Assembly: GCF_039536765.1 (NCBI RefSeq)
Contig: NZ_BAAAZF010000001.1
Coordinates: 1-64,000, forward strand
Source of the DNA: Parerythrobacter jejuensis
GTDB lineage: Bacteria; Pseudomonadota; Alphaproteobacteria; Sphingomonadales; Sphingomonadaceae
DNA: 64,000 bases
Direction: 5' to 3'
How positions within the stretch are numbered: the first letter of the stretch is position 1; each line of letters starts with the position of its first letter. The position numbers and the translations under genes are program-made. Positions 26,122 to 35,364 of this stretch are shown here, one piece after another. Under the pieces are notes generated by a model. It had not been told where the DNA came from, searched no databases, and saw only the letters and a program-made list of their open reading frames with translations.

Positions 26122-26622
26122 TCAGCCGATCACAACGAGCGGCTGGTCAAATTCGATCGGCTGCGCGTTTTCGACCAGGATGGCCTTGATCGTGCCGGAC
26201 TTGTCCGCCGTGATCGGGTTCATCACCTTCATCGCCTCCACGATCAGGATCGTGTCGCCTTCCTTCACACTGTCACCGACTTTCACGAAGTCGTCTGCGC
26301 CCGGTTCGGGGGCGAGGTAGCATGTGCCGACCATGGGCGACTTCATGGCGTCCCCGTGGTCATCAGCAGGCGCTTCGCTGGCTGCCGGTGCAGGGGCAGC
26401 TGCGGCAGGAGCCGCCGCGACAGGTGCAGGAGCGGCAACCATTGCGGGCGCGGCCGGTGCAGCAACGCCGCCACCGCGCGAAACGCGGATCTTCTGGTCG
26501 CCATCTTCAACTTCGATTTCGGTGAGGCCCGATTCAGCCAGTAGCTCGGCGAGTTCGCGCACCAGCTTGCTGTCTACATTCATTCCGGTCTTCCGTCCGG
26601 AGCTGCGCTTCGTTTCGGCCAT
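26122..26622 (-). CDS. accB: Biotin carboxyl carrier protein of acetyl-CoA carboxylase
   Basis: A 166-residue protein. The N-terminal helical region ([21 protein letters not shown]) is followed by an Ala/Pro-rich flexible linker (about 53-87) and a C-terminal biotinyl domain. The biotinylation motif is EAMKVMN, with Lys as the attachment site. The ATG at 26622 has AGGGAC at good spacing, so the longer start is favoured over the ATG at 26583. The linker accounts for the odd Ala/Pro composition. It is upstream of accC. Confidence 0.95.
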   Translation of the reverse strand: MAETKRSSGRKTGMNVDSKLVRELAELLAESGLTEIEVEDGDQKIRVSRGGGVAAPAAPAMVAAPAPVAAAPAAAAPAPAASEAPADDHGDAMKSPMVGTCYLAPEPGADDFVKVGDSVKEGDTILIVEAMKVMNPITADKSGTIKAILVENAQPIEFDQPLVVIG

Positions 26623-26700
26623 ATATGTCCCTGTAGGTAACCCGAGGCATCGCGTATGCGCGGCTGCATGGAATAGCGCAAGGGGGCGCAGCGCGCTTTT

Positions 26701-27144
26701 TTACAGGCTCGCCGCCTTCTCCAGCGCGACGATATAGGACTGCGCGCCAAGCCCCTGAACCGTAGCGGCAGCCGCCATGCCGACATAGGAAATATGGCGG
26801 AATTCCTCGCGGGTTTCGGGATCTGACAGGTGTACTTCGACCACCGGCACACCAATTGCCTTGATCGCATCGAGCAGGGCGATCGAGGTGTGGGTGTAGG
26901 CCGCAGCATTGAGCAGGACGGCTTTCGCATCGCGCTCCTTTGCCTCGTGCAGCCAATCGACCAGCTCGCCTTCGTGATTGCTCTGACGAAACACGGTTTG
27001 CAGCCCCAGCGCCCCGGCCTTCTCGGCGCACATCGCCTCGATATCCGCCAGCGTCTGGTGCCCGTAAATCTCCGGCTCGCGCGTGCCGAGCAGGTTGAGG
27101 TTGGGGCCATTGAGGATGAAGACAATGTCCTGTTGCGCGTCCAT
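26701..27144 (-). CDS. aroQ: Type II 3-dehydroquinate dehydratase
   Basis: A 147-residue enzyme of the shikimate pathway that dehydrates 3-dehydroquinate to 3-dehydroshikimate. Motifs: FILNGPNLNLLGTREPEIYG (about 9-28) with the catalytic loop Arg and Tyr; FRQSNHEGELVDWLHEA; LNAAAYTHTSIALLDAI; and a general-acid His in EVHLSDPETREEFRHIS. The dodecameric type II enzyme is usual next to accBC, as here. Confidence 0.96.
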   Translation of the reverse strand: MDAQQDIVFILNGPNLNLLGTREPEIYGHQTLADIEAMCAEKAGALGLQTVFRQSNHEGELVDWLHEAKERDAKAVLLNAAAYTHTSIALLDAIKAIGVPVVEVHLSDPETREEFRHISYVGMAAAATVQGLGAQSYIVALEKAASL

Positions 27145-27224
27145 GTGTCCGTCCTATCGGCTCCCGCCGACGACGGGAAGGGTGAAATCCTTCAGGATGG
27201 AACACATGGAACACAGTCCTGGCG

Positions 27225-27638
27225 CTATTTGTCGATGCCTTTCGCTTTGCCCCATTGGCGCGCGGCGGTGTAGCCGAGATAGCCGGTGCCGAAGAGCGCA
27301 TAGAGCGGCTCCGGCAGACCGGAGAGATAGGCGTTGATGCCCGTGCTGATCGCGGTGGCCGATTGGGGGGAGAACGCCGCGATAACGCCCATTGGCAGCG
27401 CGAACAGCAGGATCACATACATCACGTAGAGGAAGCTCGGCCTGGCGCGACTGGTCCAGGGATCGGGCGATTGCGCTTCGGCTACGATGGCAGAGAGCCG
27501 CGCCTCGATAGCCTTGAGTTCGTGTGTGCCTTCTAGGGCGAGCAATTCGAGCTTCGCCTTGGCGCGGGCTTCCTTGTCGGGGATAATCTTGTCCACGATC
27601 GAGGCGATCGGGCCGATAAGGGATTCGAGGATGGCCAT
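27225..27638 (-). CDS. Three-TM holin of the GTA type
   Basis: A 137-residue protein from the ATG at 27638, which has AAGGACC upstream; the frame is open to 27758. The N-terminal amphipathic segment (ILESLIGPIASIVDKIIPDK) and charged helix (about 22-50) are followed by two strong hydrophobic segments (FLYVMYVILLFALPMGVIAAF and LYALFGTGYLGYTAARQW). This matches the family PF11351 linked to gene-transfer-agent release. No endolysin or phage structural gene is nearby, so it may serve a GTA locus elsewhere or be a relic. Confidence 0.8.
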   Translation of the reverse strand: MAILESLIGPIASIVDKIIPDKEARAKAKLELLALEGTHELKAIEARLSAIVAEAQSPDPWTSRARPSFLYVMYVILLFALPMGVIAAFSPQSATAISTGINAYLSGLPEPLYALFGTGYLGYTAARQWGKAKGIDK

Positions 27639-27774
27639 GGGGAGTGGTCCTTTTTGGTTTTCAAGGGGTGACCGAATAACCAGAAGGGTTCGTGTAGGAA
27701 AATGATTGTGCGATGGTTGGACCGGGACATCGCCCTCGGCTATCGCGCCAGCACACACAGTTCAGGAGACGACG

Positions 27775-28233
27775 ATGGCGGGTATCTGGTTTGACGAGAT
27801 GGAAGTGGGGCAGGTGATCCAGCACCCTATCCGCCGCACGGTGACCGAGACCGACAATGTCATGTTCACCTGCATGACCCACAATCCGGCGCAGCTGCAT
27901 CTCGACGAAGAATATATGAAGGGCACCGAATACGGTACCCGCATCGTCAATTCGTGCTTCACGCTGTCGCTGATGGTGGGGATTTCGGTCAACGACACGA
28001 CGCTGGGGACAGCAGTCGCAAACCTCGGCTGGGACGAAGTGCGCTTCCCCGCGCCCGTGTTCCACGGCGATACCCTGCGGATTGAGACCGAGATCGTCGG
28101 GCTGAGGGAGAGCAAGTCGCGGCCCAATGCCGGAATCGTGACCTTCGAGCACCGCGCTTACAACCAGAAGGACGACGTTGTGGCGACGTGCAAGCGGTCG
28201 GGATTGCAGTTGAAGCGGCCGGTGGAGGGGTGA
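27775..28233 (+). CDS. MaoC-like hot-dog dehydratase
   Basis: A 152-residue protein; the ATG at 27775 follows AGGAG by about 7 bases. It has a single hot-dog fold with FDEMEVGQVIQHPIRRTVTETDNVMFTCMTHNPAQLHLDEEYMK (about 5-48), in which Asp/His-type catalytic residues of R-specific enoyl-CoA hydratases would lie. RIVNSCFTLSLMVG and VRFPAPVFHGDTLRIETEI follow. Many relatives are mesaconyl-CoA hydratase-like or beta-oxidation hydratases. A CoA-ester lyase gene lies 430 bp away on the other strand, so a shared C4/C5 acyl-CoA pathway is possible. Confidence 0.85.
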   Translation: MAGIWFDEMEVGQVIQHPIRRTVTETDNVMFTCMTHNPAQLHLDEEYMKGTEYGTRIVNSCFTLSLMVGISVNDTTLGTAVANLGWDEVRFPAPVFHGDTLRIETEIVGLRESKSRPNAGIVTFEHRAYNQKDDVVATCKRSGLQLKRPVEG

Positions 28234-28321
28234 AGGCGGCTGTTCTGCCACGTTTCGACAGCCGGCCTTACCGACTTGGCAAATGTCTTGGCAGAAGCTG
28301 CCTCGCGCGAAAACGAAGGTA

Positions 28322-28648
28322 CTATGAGGCGGCGGTGGTCAATTTGAGGCCTACGGCGCCTACAAGTACCAGAACGATGCAGAAATATTGGATCGCAGCC
28401 AGTTTCTCGTCGAATGCGAAAACGCCAATGGCGGTAGCGGCAACGATGCCGACACCTGCCCAGACCGCGTAGACCACACCTACGGGAAGCACTTTCATTG
28501 CCGGAGCCAAGACCCAGAAACAGGCCGAATAACAAAGAATTGACAGCATACCCCAATGCCATTTTTCAAAGCCGTCGGATAGCTTGAGCAGAAATGTTCC
28601 AGTCACCTCCAAGGCAATCGCAATCCCGAGAAAAATCCACGCATTCAT
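28322..28648 (-). CDS. Small multidrug resistance (SMR) family transporter
   Basis: A 108-residue membrane protein with four hydrophobic helices. The conserved Glu14 (IAIALEVTGTFLLKLSDGF) is the proton/drug-coupling residue, and PVGVVYAVWAGVGIVAATAIGVFAFDE is the signature of helices 3 and 4. It forms an antiparallel dimer in the inner membrane in the EmrE model. The Gly-rich helices and Glu make it either a cation drug exporter or a guanidinium-type exporter; the sequence does not decide between them. It is 13 bp downstream of the CoA-lyase gene. Confidence 0.9.
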   Translation of the reverse strand: MNAWIFLGIAIALEVTGTFLLKLSDGFEKWHWGMLSILCYSACFWVLAPAMKVLPVGVVYAVWAGVGIVAATAIGVFAFDEKLAAIQYFCIVLVLVGAVGLKLTTAAS

Positions 28649-28661
28649 TGGCGCTTGCTCC

Positions 28662-29549
28662 TCAAATCCGCCCCGCTGCCCGCAACAACCCTTTCGCCCG
28701 GTCGAGATGCGGCCGGTCCAACATTTTGCCCTCGTGCCCGATCGTTCCCGCGCCGGGATTGGCGGCGAAGATGTCGACGATCTGCTGCGCGGCGGCGAGT
28801 TCTTCCTCGCTCGGTGTGAAGACGCGGTTGATCACTTCGACCTGTGCCGGGTGGATCGCGAGCATTCCGGTATAGCCTTGCCGCTTCACATCGCGGGCGC
28901 GCGTTTCCAGCCCGTCCAGATTGCGGAAATCTGCGTGGATGGTCTCCACTGGCTGCACGCCTGCATGGCACGCTCCGAGCAGGCACAGGCTGCGGGCGAG
29001 TTCATAGGGATGGTCGTAGGTGCCATCCGGCCCGCGATTGTCGCTTGCGCCTAGCGCATCGGAGAGATCCTCTGCGCCCCAAGTCAGGCCTGACACACGC
29101 GGTGCATCGGCATAATCGCCGCATTGGAACATCGCGCCTGCGGTTTCGGTCGCCAGCACGAGCACGCGGGTGGAGCCAAGTTCGATTCCGTTGGCTGCCT
29201 CCAGCGCGGTGAGGAAGTTGTCGAGCGTGTGCACATCTTCGCGCCCGCGCGATTTGGGCAGCAGCAGGCCGCCGGGTTTGGCAGGCATAATCGCGGCAAG
29301 GTCATGCGGGGTGAGACCGCCGTCGAGCGGGTTGACCCGCACCCACAGCCGCGCGCGTTCTTCGTCGCTTGCGCTCGCCAGCCGGTCATGCACCAGTTTG
29401 CGCGCTTCGGGTTTGGCCTCGGGCGCGACGGCGTCTTCCAGATCGAAGATGGCGATGTCGGCCTCGCTCGCGGCGGCCTTGTCCATTTTCTTCTGGCTAT
29501 CGCCGGGGGCGAACAGCCAGCTGCGGGCAGTTGTCGGTTCTGTCGTCAT
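28662..29549 (-). CDS. HpcH/HpaI-family CoA-ester lyase
   Basis: A 295-residue protein from the ATG at 29549, where the family start RSWLFAPGDSQKKMDKA begins. The TIM-barrel family includes citrate lyase beta and malyl-CoA lyases. AIFDLEDAVAPEAKPEARKLV (about 30-50) holds the Mg-binding Glu, and LGSTRVLVLATETAGAMFQ the second. TWGAEDLSDALGA and LAIHPAQVEVINRVFTPS are characteristic. Likely activity is cleavage or hydrolysis of a malyl-, methylmalyl- or citramalyl-CoA-type ester. The gene ends 13 bp before the SMR gene and follows the MFS gene closely. Confidence 0.88.
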   Translation of the reverse strand: MTTEPTTARSWLFAPGDSQKKMDKAAASEADIAIFDLEDAVAPEAKPEARKLVHDRLASASDEERARLWVRVNPLDGGLTPHDLAAIMPAKPGGLLLPKSRGREDVHTLDNFLTALEAANGIELGSTRVLVLATETAGAMFQCGDYADAPRVSGLTWGAEDLSDALGASDNRGPDGTYDHPYELARSLCLLGACHAGVQPVETIHADFRNLDGLETRARDVKRQGYTGMLAIHPAQVEVINRVFTPSEEELAAAQQIVDIFAANPGAGTIGHEGKMLDRPHLDRAKGLLRAAGRI

Positions 29550-29571
29550 GCGCGCTGCGTTAGCGCGTCCA

Positions 29572-31092
29572 TTACGCCTTGGGTAGGGCCGCCTGCACAC
29601 GCAGCATCGCCGCCGCCGCGATCAGCCAGCTGGCGGCTGCAAACAGCATCGTCCAGATCGGCTCGCCCGGGAAGAAGGCCTGCATGATCGATCCCATCAC
29701 GGTCGCCACCAGCAGTTGCGGCACCACGATAAAGACGTTGAACAGGCCCATGAAAATGCCGAGCTTTTGCTGTGGCAGATTACTGGCAAGGATGGCGTAG
29801 GGCATGGCCAGAATGCTGGCCCAGGCGATGCCGATGCCGATCTCTGCCACCAACAGGGTGTTGGCATCACGCACGAAGAAGAACATCAGGAACCCGATTG
29901 CACCCAGCGTCAGGCAAATCGAGTGCGTCTTCACTTGCCCGAACGTCCGGCTAAGCCATGGGAGCAAGGCGAGCGCGGCAATTGCTGCGACGCCATTGTA
30001 GACAGTGAACAGGACATTCACCCAGCTCGCGCCTTCATTATACGCAGTGCTGGTGGTGTCGGTGCTGCCGAAGACATATTGGGTCACCACCGGTGTGGTG
30101 TTGATCCACATGATGAACAATGCCGACCAGCTGAAGAACTGCACGAGCGCGAGGCGCTTCATCACGTCGGGCATACCGGAAAAATCACCGACGATGCTGG
30201 AGAGCATATTGGCCGTCTTGCCCTGTTTGGCGAGCGAAATGCCGATCGCGCTCAGCAATCCGTAGGCCAGCAACAAGGCCCCCAATAGGTACACCTCTTT
30301 CTCCAGCCCGAGGGAATTCACCGCGAAAAGTACGGCGATGCCGATGGCGGCCCACACCGCCGACGAGGCATAGGACTTGGCCGCAAGAGCGCGCACTGGC
30401 TGGGCCACATCGCCCGCCGGGGCGCCATCGAAGGCGAGCATTTCTTCCGGGCTGTATTCCTTGGTTGTCACCACGGTCCACATCACCGCGGTGAACAGGG
30501 CAAAGGCGCCGAACCAGAAGCTCCATTTCACCGTATCGGGCAGGCCGCCATCGGCGGCGACATTGCTGACCCCGAACTGTTCGAGGAAATAGGGAAAGAT
30601 CGATCCGACCACTGCACCTGCGCCAATGAAGGCGGTTTGCACGGCATAGCCGGCGCTGTGCTGGTCGGTGTTGAGCATATCGCCCACGAACGCACGGAAC
30701 GGCTCCATCGAGACATTGAGCGAGGCGTCGAGCACCCACAGCATGGCAGCGGCAAAGATCAGCGGCGCGGCGATCAGCGGGGCGAGTGGCATGACGAACA
30801 GCGACAGCGCTGCAAAGATCGCACCGGTCAGGAAATAGGGCCGGCGGCGGCCCAGGCGGTTCCACGTCTTGTCTGACAAATGCCCGATAATCGGTTGCAC
30901 GATCAGGCCCGTCAGCGGCGCAGCGACCCAAAGCGCGGGCAGATCGTCCATGCTCGCGCCCAGCGTCTGGAAGACCCGGCTCATATTGGCGTTTTGCAGC
31001 GCAAACCCGATCTGGATGCCGAAAAAGCCGAAGCTGATATTCCACAGGCCCCAAAAGCCCAGCTGTGGTTTCGCGCTGGTTGCACTGGTCAC
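29572..31092 (-). CDS. MFS sugar transporter, MalY/SLC45-like
   Basis: A 506-residue inner-membrane protein with twelve predicted helices. A GTG start at 31092 is chosen because GGGGAGAG sits 8 bases upstream; the frame extends to 31155. FGIQIGFALQNANMSRVFQTLGA (helix 1) and PIIGHLSDKTWNRLGRRRPYFLTGA (loop 2-3, MFS signature) match the sugar-proton symporters of the SLC45 group and MalY-like proteins of alphaproteobacteria. It very likely imports maltose/maltodextrin produced at the outer membrane and periplasm. The upstream gap holds a predicted LacI-type operator. Confidence 0.87.
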   Translation of the reverse strand: MTSATSAKPQLGFWGLWNISFGFFGIQIGFALQNANMSRVFQTLGASMDDLPALWVAAPLTGLIVQPIIGHLSDKTWNRLGRRRPYFLTGAIFAALSLFVMPLAPLIAAPLIFAAAMLWVLDASLNVSMEPFRAFVGDMLNTDQHSAGYAVQTAFIGAGAVVGSIFPYFLEQFGVSNVAADGGLPDTVKWSFWFGAFALFTAVMWTVVTTKEYSPEEMLAFDGAPAGDVAQPVRALAAKSYASSAVWAAIGIAVLFAVNSLGLEKEVYLLGALLLAYGLLSAIGISLAKQGKTANMLSSIVGDFSGMPDVMKRLALVQFFSWSALFIMWINTTPVVTQYVFGSTDTTSTAYNEGASWVNVLFTVYNGVAAIAALALLPWLSRTFGQVKTHSICLTLGAIGFLMFFFVRDANTLLVAEIGIGIAWASILAMPYAILASNLPQQKLGIFMGLFNVFIVVPQLLVATVMGSIMQAFFPGEPIWTMLFAAASWLIAAAAMLRVQAALPKA

Positions 31093-31178
31093 AATGATCT
31101 CTCCCCGGTCGCCGCGCTTCTTGTGGCGCTCACGATCTCCGGCATGTGCTGGCACGCGCCATGCGGCGGGGCAAGACG

Positions 31179-31188
31179 CATACGAATG
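31179..31188. promoter_or_regulatory. Predicted LacI-type operator upstream of MFS gene
   Basis: CATACGAATG lies 87-96 bp upstream of the MFS start. It is close to the CATACGTAT motif upstream of both TonB receptors and keeps the central CG typical of LacI-family operators. Confidence 0.45.
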
Positions 31189-31210
31189 TGGTCAACGCAG
31201 GGGGTGCGGG

Positions 31211-32245
31211 TCAGCTGCCGGTGCTGGCTCTGGGTACGAGGGTGGCTGGCAGCTTGGTCGGGGCAGGGGGCTTGCCGTCGATTTGCGCGACAAGGCTTTC
31301 CAGCAAGGCTTCCCCCGCACCGCGCATATCCTGCATCATGGTGGTAAGCGGAGGTGTGGTAAGTGCTGCGGTGGGAATGTTGTCGAACCCGATCACGGCA
31401 ACATCGCCGGGCACCGATCGTCCGGCTTCGGCCAGTGCGCGCAGGGCCCCGATGGCGATCAGGTCGCTGGCCGCAAAGACAGCGTCAAACCGCTGCCCGC
31501 TTTGCAGAAGGGATTGCATGGCGGCAAAGCCGTCTTCCTCGCTGGTCAGCGCGTTGGCCTGCAAGGCCGGATCGCACGCCGCGCCTGCAGCCTGCAATGC
31601 AGTGCACATGCCCTGGTAGCGGTCGGCAAATTCGGGATAGCGCTCATCTGCCTGGCCCAGAAAGGCAATCCGCTTGCGCCCCTGCGCCAGCAAATGTTCT
31701 CCGGCGAGTTTGCCCGCCCCGAAATTGTCAGACCCGACAGTCGCGCCCACATTGTCTTCGCGAACCGATCCCCAGCGTACGAAATGGGTGCCCTGGCCGA
31801 CCAGCTGCTCCAGCCGTTCCTCGTACAAAGTGTAGTCGCCATAGCCGAGCAGGATCAGCCCGTCGGCACGGTGACTGTCCTGATACTGCGTATGCCAGTC
31901 ATCGCCCATTTTCTGGAACGAGATCAGCAGGTCCAGCCCACGCGCTCCCGCCGCCCGGGTGATCGATCCCAGCATCGCCAGAAAGAACGGGTTGATCATA
32001 CTGTCGTCAGGTGTGTGATCTTCGAAGAACAGCAGAGCAATCGTGTTGGAGCGCTGCGTGCGTAGCGAGCTCGCATTCTTGTCGACCGTGTAATTGAGGT
32101 CGGCGGCAATCTTTTCGATCTTGGTGCGGGTCGCCTCGCTGACCGAGCGATCACCACGAAGGGCGCGGCTGACGGTGGGCTGCGAAACCCCGGCCAGATA
32201 GGCGATGTCAAAGCTGGTTGGCTTGCCGGTCGGTGCACGACCCAT
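31211..32245 (-). CDS. LacI family transcriptional regulator
   Basis: A 344-residue regulator from the ATG at 32245 with GGAGAG upstream. The N-terminal helix-turn-helix is TSFDIAYLAGVSQPTVSRALRG, followed by the hinge helix and a periplasmic-binding-protein-like domain. LALAEAGRSVPGDVAVIGFDNIPTAALTTPPLTTM is the usual family end region. It is divergent from the TonB receptor gene and upstream of the MFS gene. It is therefore the prime candidate repressor of the alpha-glucan locus, released by maltose or a derivative. A second LacI gene closes the locus at 44.9 kb. Confidence 0.93.
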   Translation of the reverse strand: MGRAPTGKPTSFDIAYLAGVSQPTVSRALRGDRSVSEATRTKIEKIAADLNYTVDKNASSLRTQRSNTIALLFFEDHTPDDSMINPFFLAMLGSITRAAGARGLDLLISFQKMGDDWHTQYQDSHRADGLILLGYGDYTLYEERLEQLVGQGTHFVRWGSVREDNVGATVGSDNFGAGKLAGEHLLAQGRKRIAFLGQADERYPEFADRYQGMCTALQAAGAACDPALQANALTSEEDGFAAMQSLLQSGQRFDAVFAASDLIAIGALRALAEAGRSVPGDVAVIGFDNIPTAALTTPPLTTMMQDMRGAGEALLESLVAQIDGKPPAPTKLPATLVPRASTGS

Positions 32246-32381
32246 GTGTTTCTCTCCGTGCAACAGACTAGGCGTATGTTGCCGCAAAGTAACTAGGGCT
32301 TTTGCCCGTACTGCCCCCGTGCAGCGGCTTTTGGATCAATGTTGCACATCAGTGACACACCCCCGTGCTGCACTGCACAAA

Positions 32382-32391
32382 CATACGTATA
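32382..32391. promoter_or_regulatory. Predicted LacI-type operator upstream of TonB receptor
   Basis: CATACGTATA includes the perfect 8-bp palindrome ATACGTAT (32383-32390) in the intergenic region between the lacI-type gene and the receptor. The same core occurs at 57743-57750. Confidence 0.55.
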
Positions 32392-32531
32392 CGATCTATG
32401 CGAAGGCGTTTTTGCCTGCCTACAACCATGGTCAAGGCGTGCGGGGGTCGCGCGCCAAGCACCGACTTTAAGCATTGGCTTTTCAGTCCGGGATTACCGC
32501 CACAACAGGCGGGACTAGGGAGAATACCAAC

Positions 32532-35270
32532 GTGATTGACCGCAAGTATCTGACTGCAGGGATCAGTGGCCTGGCAATGGCGCTTACGCTCGCACCGCAG
32601 GCCGTCCTGGCGCAAGACGCCGACAGTGGCGAAGAAGCCACCGGCGAAGAGCCCGAAGACGAGAACATGATCATCGTTTCCGGCTTCCGCGAATCGCTGG
32701 AAAGCGCCGTTGCTGAAAAACGCAACAGCGACCTGATTCTGGAATCGGTAACCGCAGAAGACATCGGCAAGCTGCCCGACGATTCGATTGGTGAATCGAT
32801 TGCCCGGCTGCCCGGCGTTACGTCGCAGCGCCTCAATGGCCGCGCCAACGTGATTGCCATTCGCGGCCTCGGTCCTGACTTCTCGCAAACGCTTCTCAAT
32901 GGCCGCGAACAGACTTCGACCGGTGACAACCGCGCAGTCGAGTTCGACCAGTATCCGTCCGAAGTCGTCAACCAGGTGGTTGTCTACAAGACGCCTAGCG
33001 CATCGCTGGTGGGCCAGGGCCTGGTCGGCACCATCGACGTGCGTACGATCCGCCCACTGGAAGCCGGTGAGCAGGTCATCGCCATCGGCGCCAAGGGTTC
33101 TTATGCAGATATCGGCGCACTGAATGCCGGTTCGCGGGAATTCGGTTATCGCGTCAACGGCACATATGTCGATCAGTTTGCAGACGACACCATCGGTATT
33201 GCGCTGTCGGCTGCTTATACCGACGAGCCCTACCAGCTGCAGGAATTCAACGCCTGGGGTTATGCTGGCAATGGCGATCCAACCAGCCCGTTCGTGATCG
33301 GTGGATCGAAGAGCTTCGTTACGTCGACACAGCTGAAGCGCTTTGGCGTGACCGGCACGTTCCAGGCCGAACTGACGCCGACCCTGATGCTGACGGCAGA
33401 TGGCTTCTATTCCAACTTCAACGATGACTCGACCAAGCGCGGCATCGAGCTGCCGCTCGGCTTTGGCGCGTTCGGAACGCAGTTCGACCCGAGCACGGCG
33501 ACGACAACGACGACCGAATTCGGCGAATTCGCAACGTCAGGCACCTTCACTGGCGTCGAAGGCGTGGTCCGTAACGATGTGTTCCAACGCAAGGCGGACC
33601 AGTATTCGGGCGGACTCAACCTTGCTTACGAAGGTGATGACGGCTGGAGCGCGTTCTTCGATTTCGGCTATTCGCGCACCGACCGCAACGAGCTGAGCAT
33701 CGAAAGCTATTCGGGCACCGGCTACAATGTTGGTGTTGGCGCGACCGATACGATCGGCTTCATGTCCGATACCAGTGGCACCAGTTTCAATCCTTCGCTC
33801 GATTACAGCAATCCGAACCTTATCCGGCTGACCGATCCGCTCGGTTGGGGCGGCAGCCGGGTTCAGGCCGGTTACTATAACGACCGGATCATTGAAGATG
33901 AGCTCAAACAGTACCGTCTCGGTGTGTCGAAAGAGCTGGGCGGTTTCTTCTCCAAGATCCATCTCGGCCTGTCCTACACCAATCGTGACAAGAGCCTGAC
34001 GCCGGACGAATTCTTCGTTCAGCCAGCTGGCGGTGCCACGGAAGTTCCGATTCCCGCAGATCTGCTGCTGCGTTCGACCGATCTTGGTTATCTCGGCCTC
34101 GGCCCGATTGTCAGCTATGATGCGCGCGATGTGATTGCATCAGGTGTGCTGGTGCTTGATCGCAACCTGTCCAACGATATTCCTGCGAAGGCATACCGGA
34201 TCAGCGAAGATCTGATGACGCTGTACGCGCAGCTGGATATCGAACAGGATATTGGCGGCGGCGTGCTGACCGGTAATGTCGGTGTCCAAGCGATCAACAC
34301 GGACCAGAACTCCAGCGGTATCTCTTTCGCCAATGGCAATCAGGTCGATGTCTCGCTGGGCGATGATTTCTGGGATGTCTTGCCGAGCGCAAACCTCTCG
34401 CTGCGTCTGGACAGTGACTGGGTCTTCCGCCTCGCAGCTTCGCGCCAGATCCAGCGCCCGCAGCTGGACGATCTTCGCGCAGCGATTGGCTATGGCGTCG
34501 TGACCACGATTGACGGGCAGAGCCCGACCGGCGTCTATCCGTATATCAACGGTGGTGGCGGTAACCCGCTGCTGCGTCCGTATCGTGCCAATGCCATCGA
34601 CTTTAACGTCGAGAAGTATTTTGCGAATGGCGCGGGCGTGATTGCCCTCCAGCTCTTCTACAAAGATCTGGTCAGCTACATCGATGGTGCCAACACCGTA
34701 TTCGATTACTCGGGCCTGCCCGATCCTGCTGGCGTCGCTCCGGCGACCCAGATCGGTATCCTGAATTCCGAAGTGAACACGGGTGGCGGCAACTTCTTCG
34801 GTGCCGAGCTTTCGGCTACCGTGCCATTCGATGTCTTCTTCTCCGCACTCGAAGGCTTCGGTGCGACCGGCGGTGTGGGCTGGACAGAGACCAAGGTCGA
34901 AGATGCCAATGGCAACACAGACGTTATTCCGGGCTATTCCGAATGGGTGGCCAACGGCACGCTCTATTACGAGCGTGGTGGCTTCAACGCCCGCGGTAGC
35001 GTCCGTTATCGTTCGGAATTCCTGGCTGACTTCACCGGTTTCGGCGGCAATATCACGCGCCGTCTCGCCCGTGCAGAGACTATCGTTGATGCGCAGATCG
35101 GCTACGATTTCGACAGTGGTCCGCTTGAAGGTCTTTCGATCTATCTGCAAGGCCAGAACCTCACCAACGCGCCCTTCGTGTCGCAGTTCAACGTGCCGGT
35201 GCGTGAGGCAGTAATCGACAACCAGGAATATGGTCGTCGTTTCCTCGCCGGGTTCACTTTCCGGTTCTAG
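32532..35270 (+). CDS. TonB-dependent outer-membrane receptor (MalA-like)
   Basis: A 912-residue receptor from a GTG at 32532, preceded by AGGGAGA at about 9 bases. The protein begins with a signal peptide ending near VLAQ. A TonB box MIIVSGF follows, then the plug domain (SIGESIARLPGVTSQR, VIAIRGLGPDFSQTLLNG, SLVGQGLVGTIDVRTIRPL). A 22-strand barrel ends in the aromatic FLAGFTFRF. This form is the one that Caulobacter MalA represents: large sugar-importing receptors. Its placement between a LacI gene and amylase genes makes maltodextrins the most likely substrate. The hairpin after the stop may limit read-through. Confidence 0.92.
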   Translation: MIDRKYLTAGISGLAMALTLAPQAVLAQDADSGEEATGEEPEDENMIIVSGFRESLESAVAEKRNSDLILESVTAEDIGKLPDDSIGESIARLPGVTSQRLNGRANVIAIRGLGPDFSQTLLNGREQTSTGDNRAVEFDQYPSEVVNQVVVYKTPSASLVGQGLVGTIDVRTIRPLEAGEQVIAIGAKGSYADIGALNAGSREFGYRVNGTYVDQFADDTIGIALSAAYTDEPYQLQEFNAWGYAGNGDPTSPFVIGGSKSFVTSTQLKRFGVTGTFQAELTPTLMLTADGFYSNFNDDSTKRGIELPLGFGAFGTQFDPSTATTTTTEFGEFATSGTFTGVEGVVRNDVFQRKADQYSGGLNLAYEGDDGWSAFFDFGYSRTDRNELSIESYSGTGYNVGVGATDTIGFMSDTSGTSFNPSLDYSNPNLIRLTDPLGWGGSRVQAGYYNDRIIEDELKQYRLGVSKELGGFFSKIHLGLSYTNRDKSLTPDEFFVQPAGGATEVPIPADLLLRSTDLGYLGLGPIVSYDARDVIASGVLVLDRNLSNDIPAKAYRISEDLMTLYAQLDIEQDIGGGVLTGNVGVQAINTDQNSSGISFANGNQVDVSLGDDFWDVLPSANLSLRLDSDWVFRLAASRQIQRPQLDDLRAAIGYGVVTTIDGQSPTGVYPYINGGGGNPLLRPYRANAIDFNVEKYFANGAGVIALQLFYKDLVSYIDGANTVFDYSGLPDPAGVAPATQIGILNSEVNTGGGNFFGAELSATVPFDVFFSALEGFGATGGVGWTETKVEDANGNTDVIPGYSEWVANGTLYYERGGFNARGSVRYRSEFLADFTGFGGNITRRLARAETIVDAQIGYDFDSGPLEGLSIYLQGQNLTNAPFVSQFNVPVREAVIDNQEYGRRFLAGFTFRF

Positions 35271-35283
35271 GGGCGTGAAACAT

Positions 35284-35326
35284 CGGGGCAGTGCGAATGG
35301 CAATCATGCTATTCGTTGCTGCCCCG
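35284..35326 (+). terminator. Intercistronic hairpin after the TonB receptor gene
   Basis: CGGGGCAG (35284-35291) pairs with CTGCCCCG (about 35319-35326), with a further CGAAT/ATTCG extension inside. No long U-run follows (TGTTCCTTT), so partial termination or mRNA stabilization of the abundant receptor transcript is more likely than a full stop. Confidence 0.6.
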
Positions 35327-35364
35327 TGTTCCTTTACTGGTAACAGCCAGGAAGGATCAGGCCA

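Noticed and set aside
31093-31155. N-terminal extension of the MFS protein to an upstream ATG
   Set aside because: The added residues are hydrophilic and unlike the family, while GTG 31092 has an excellent ribosome site.
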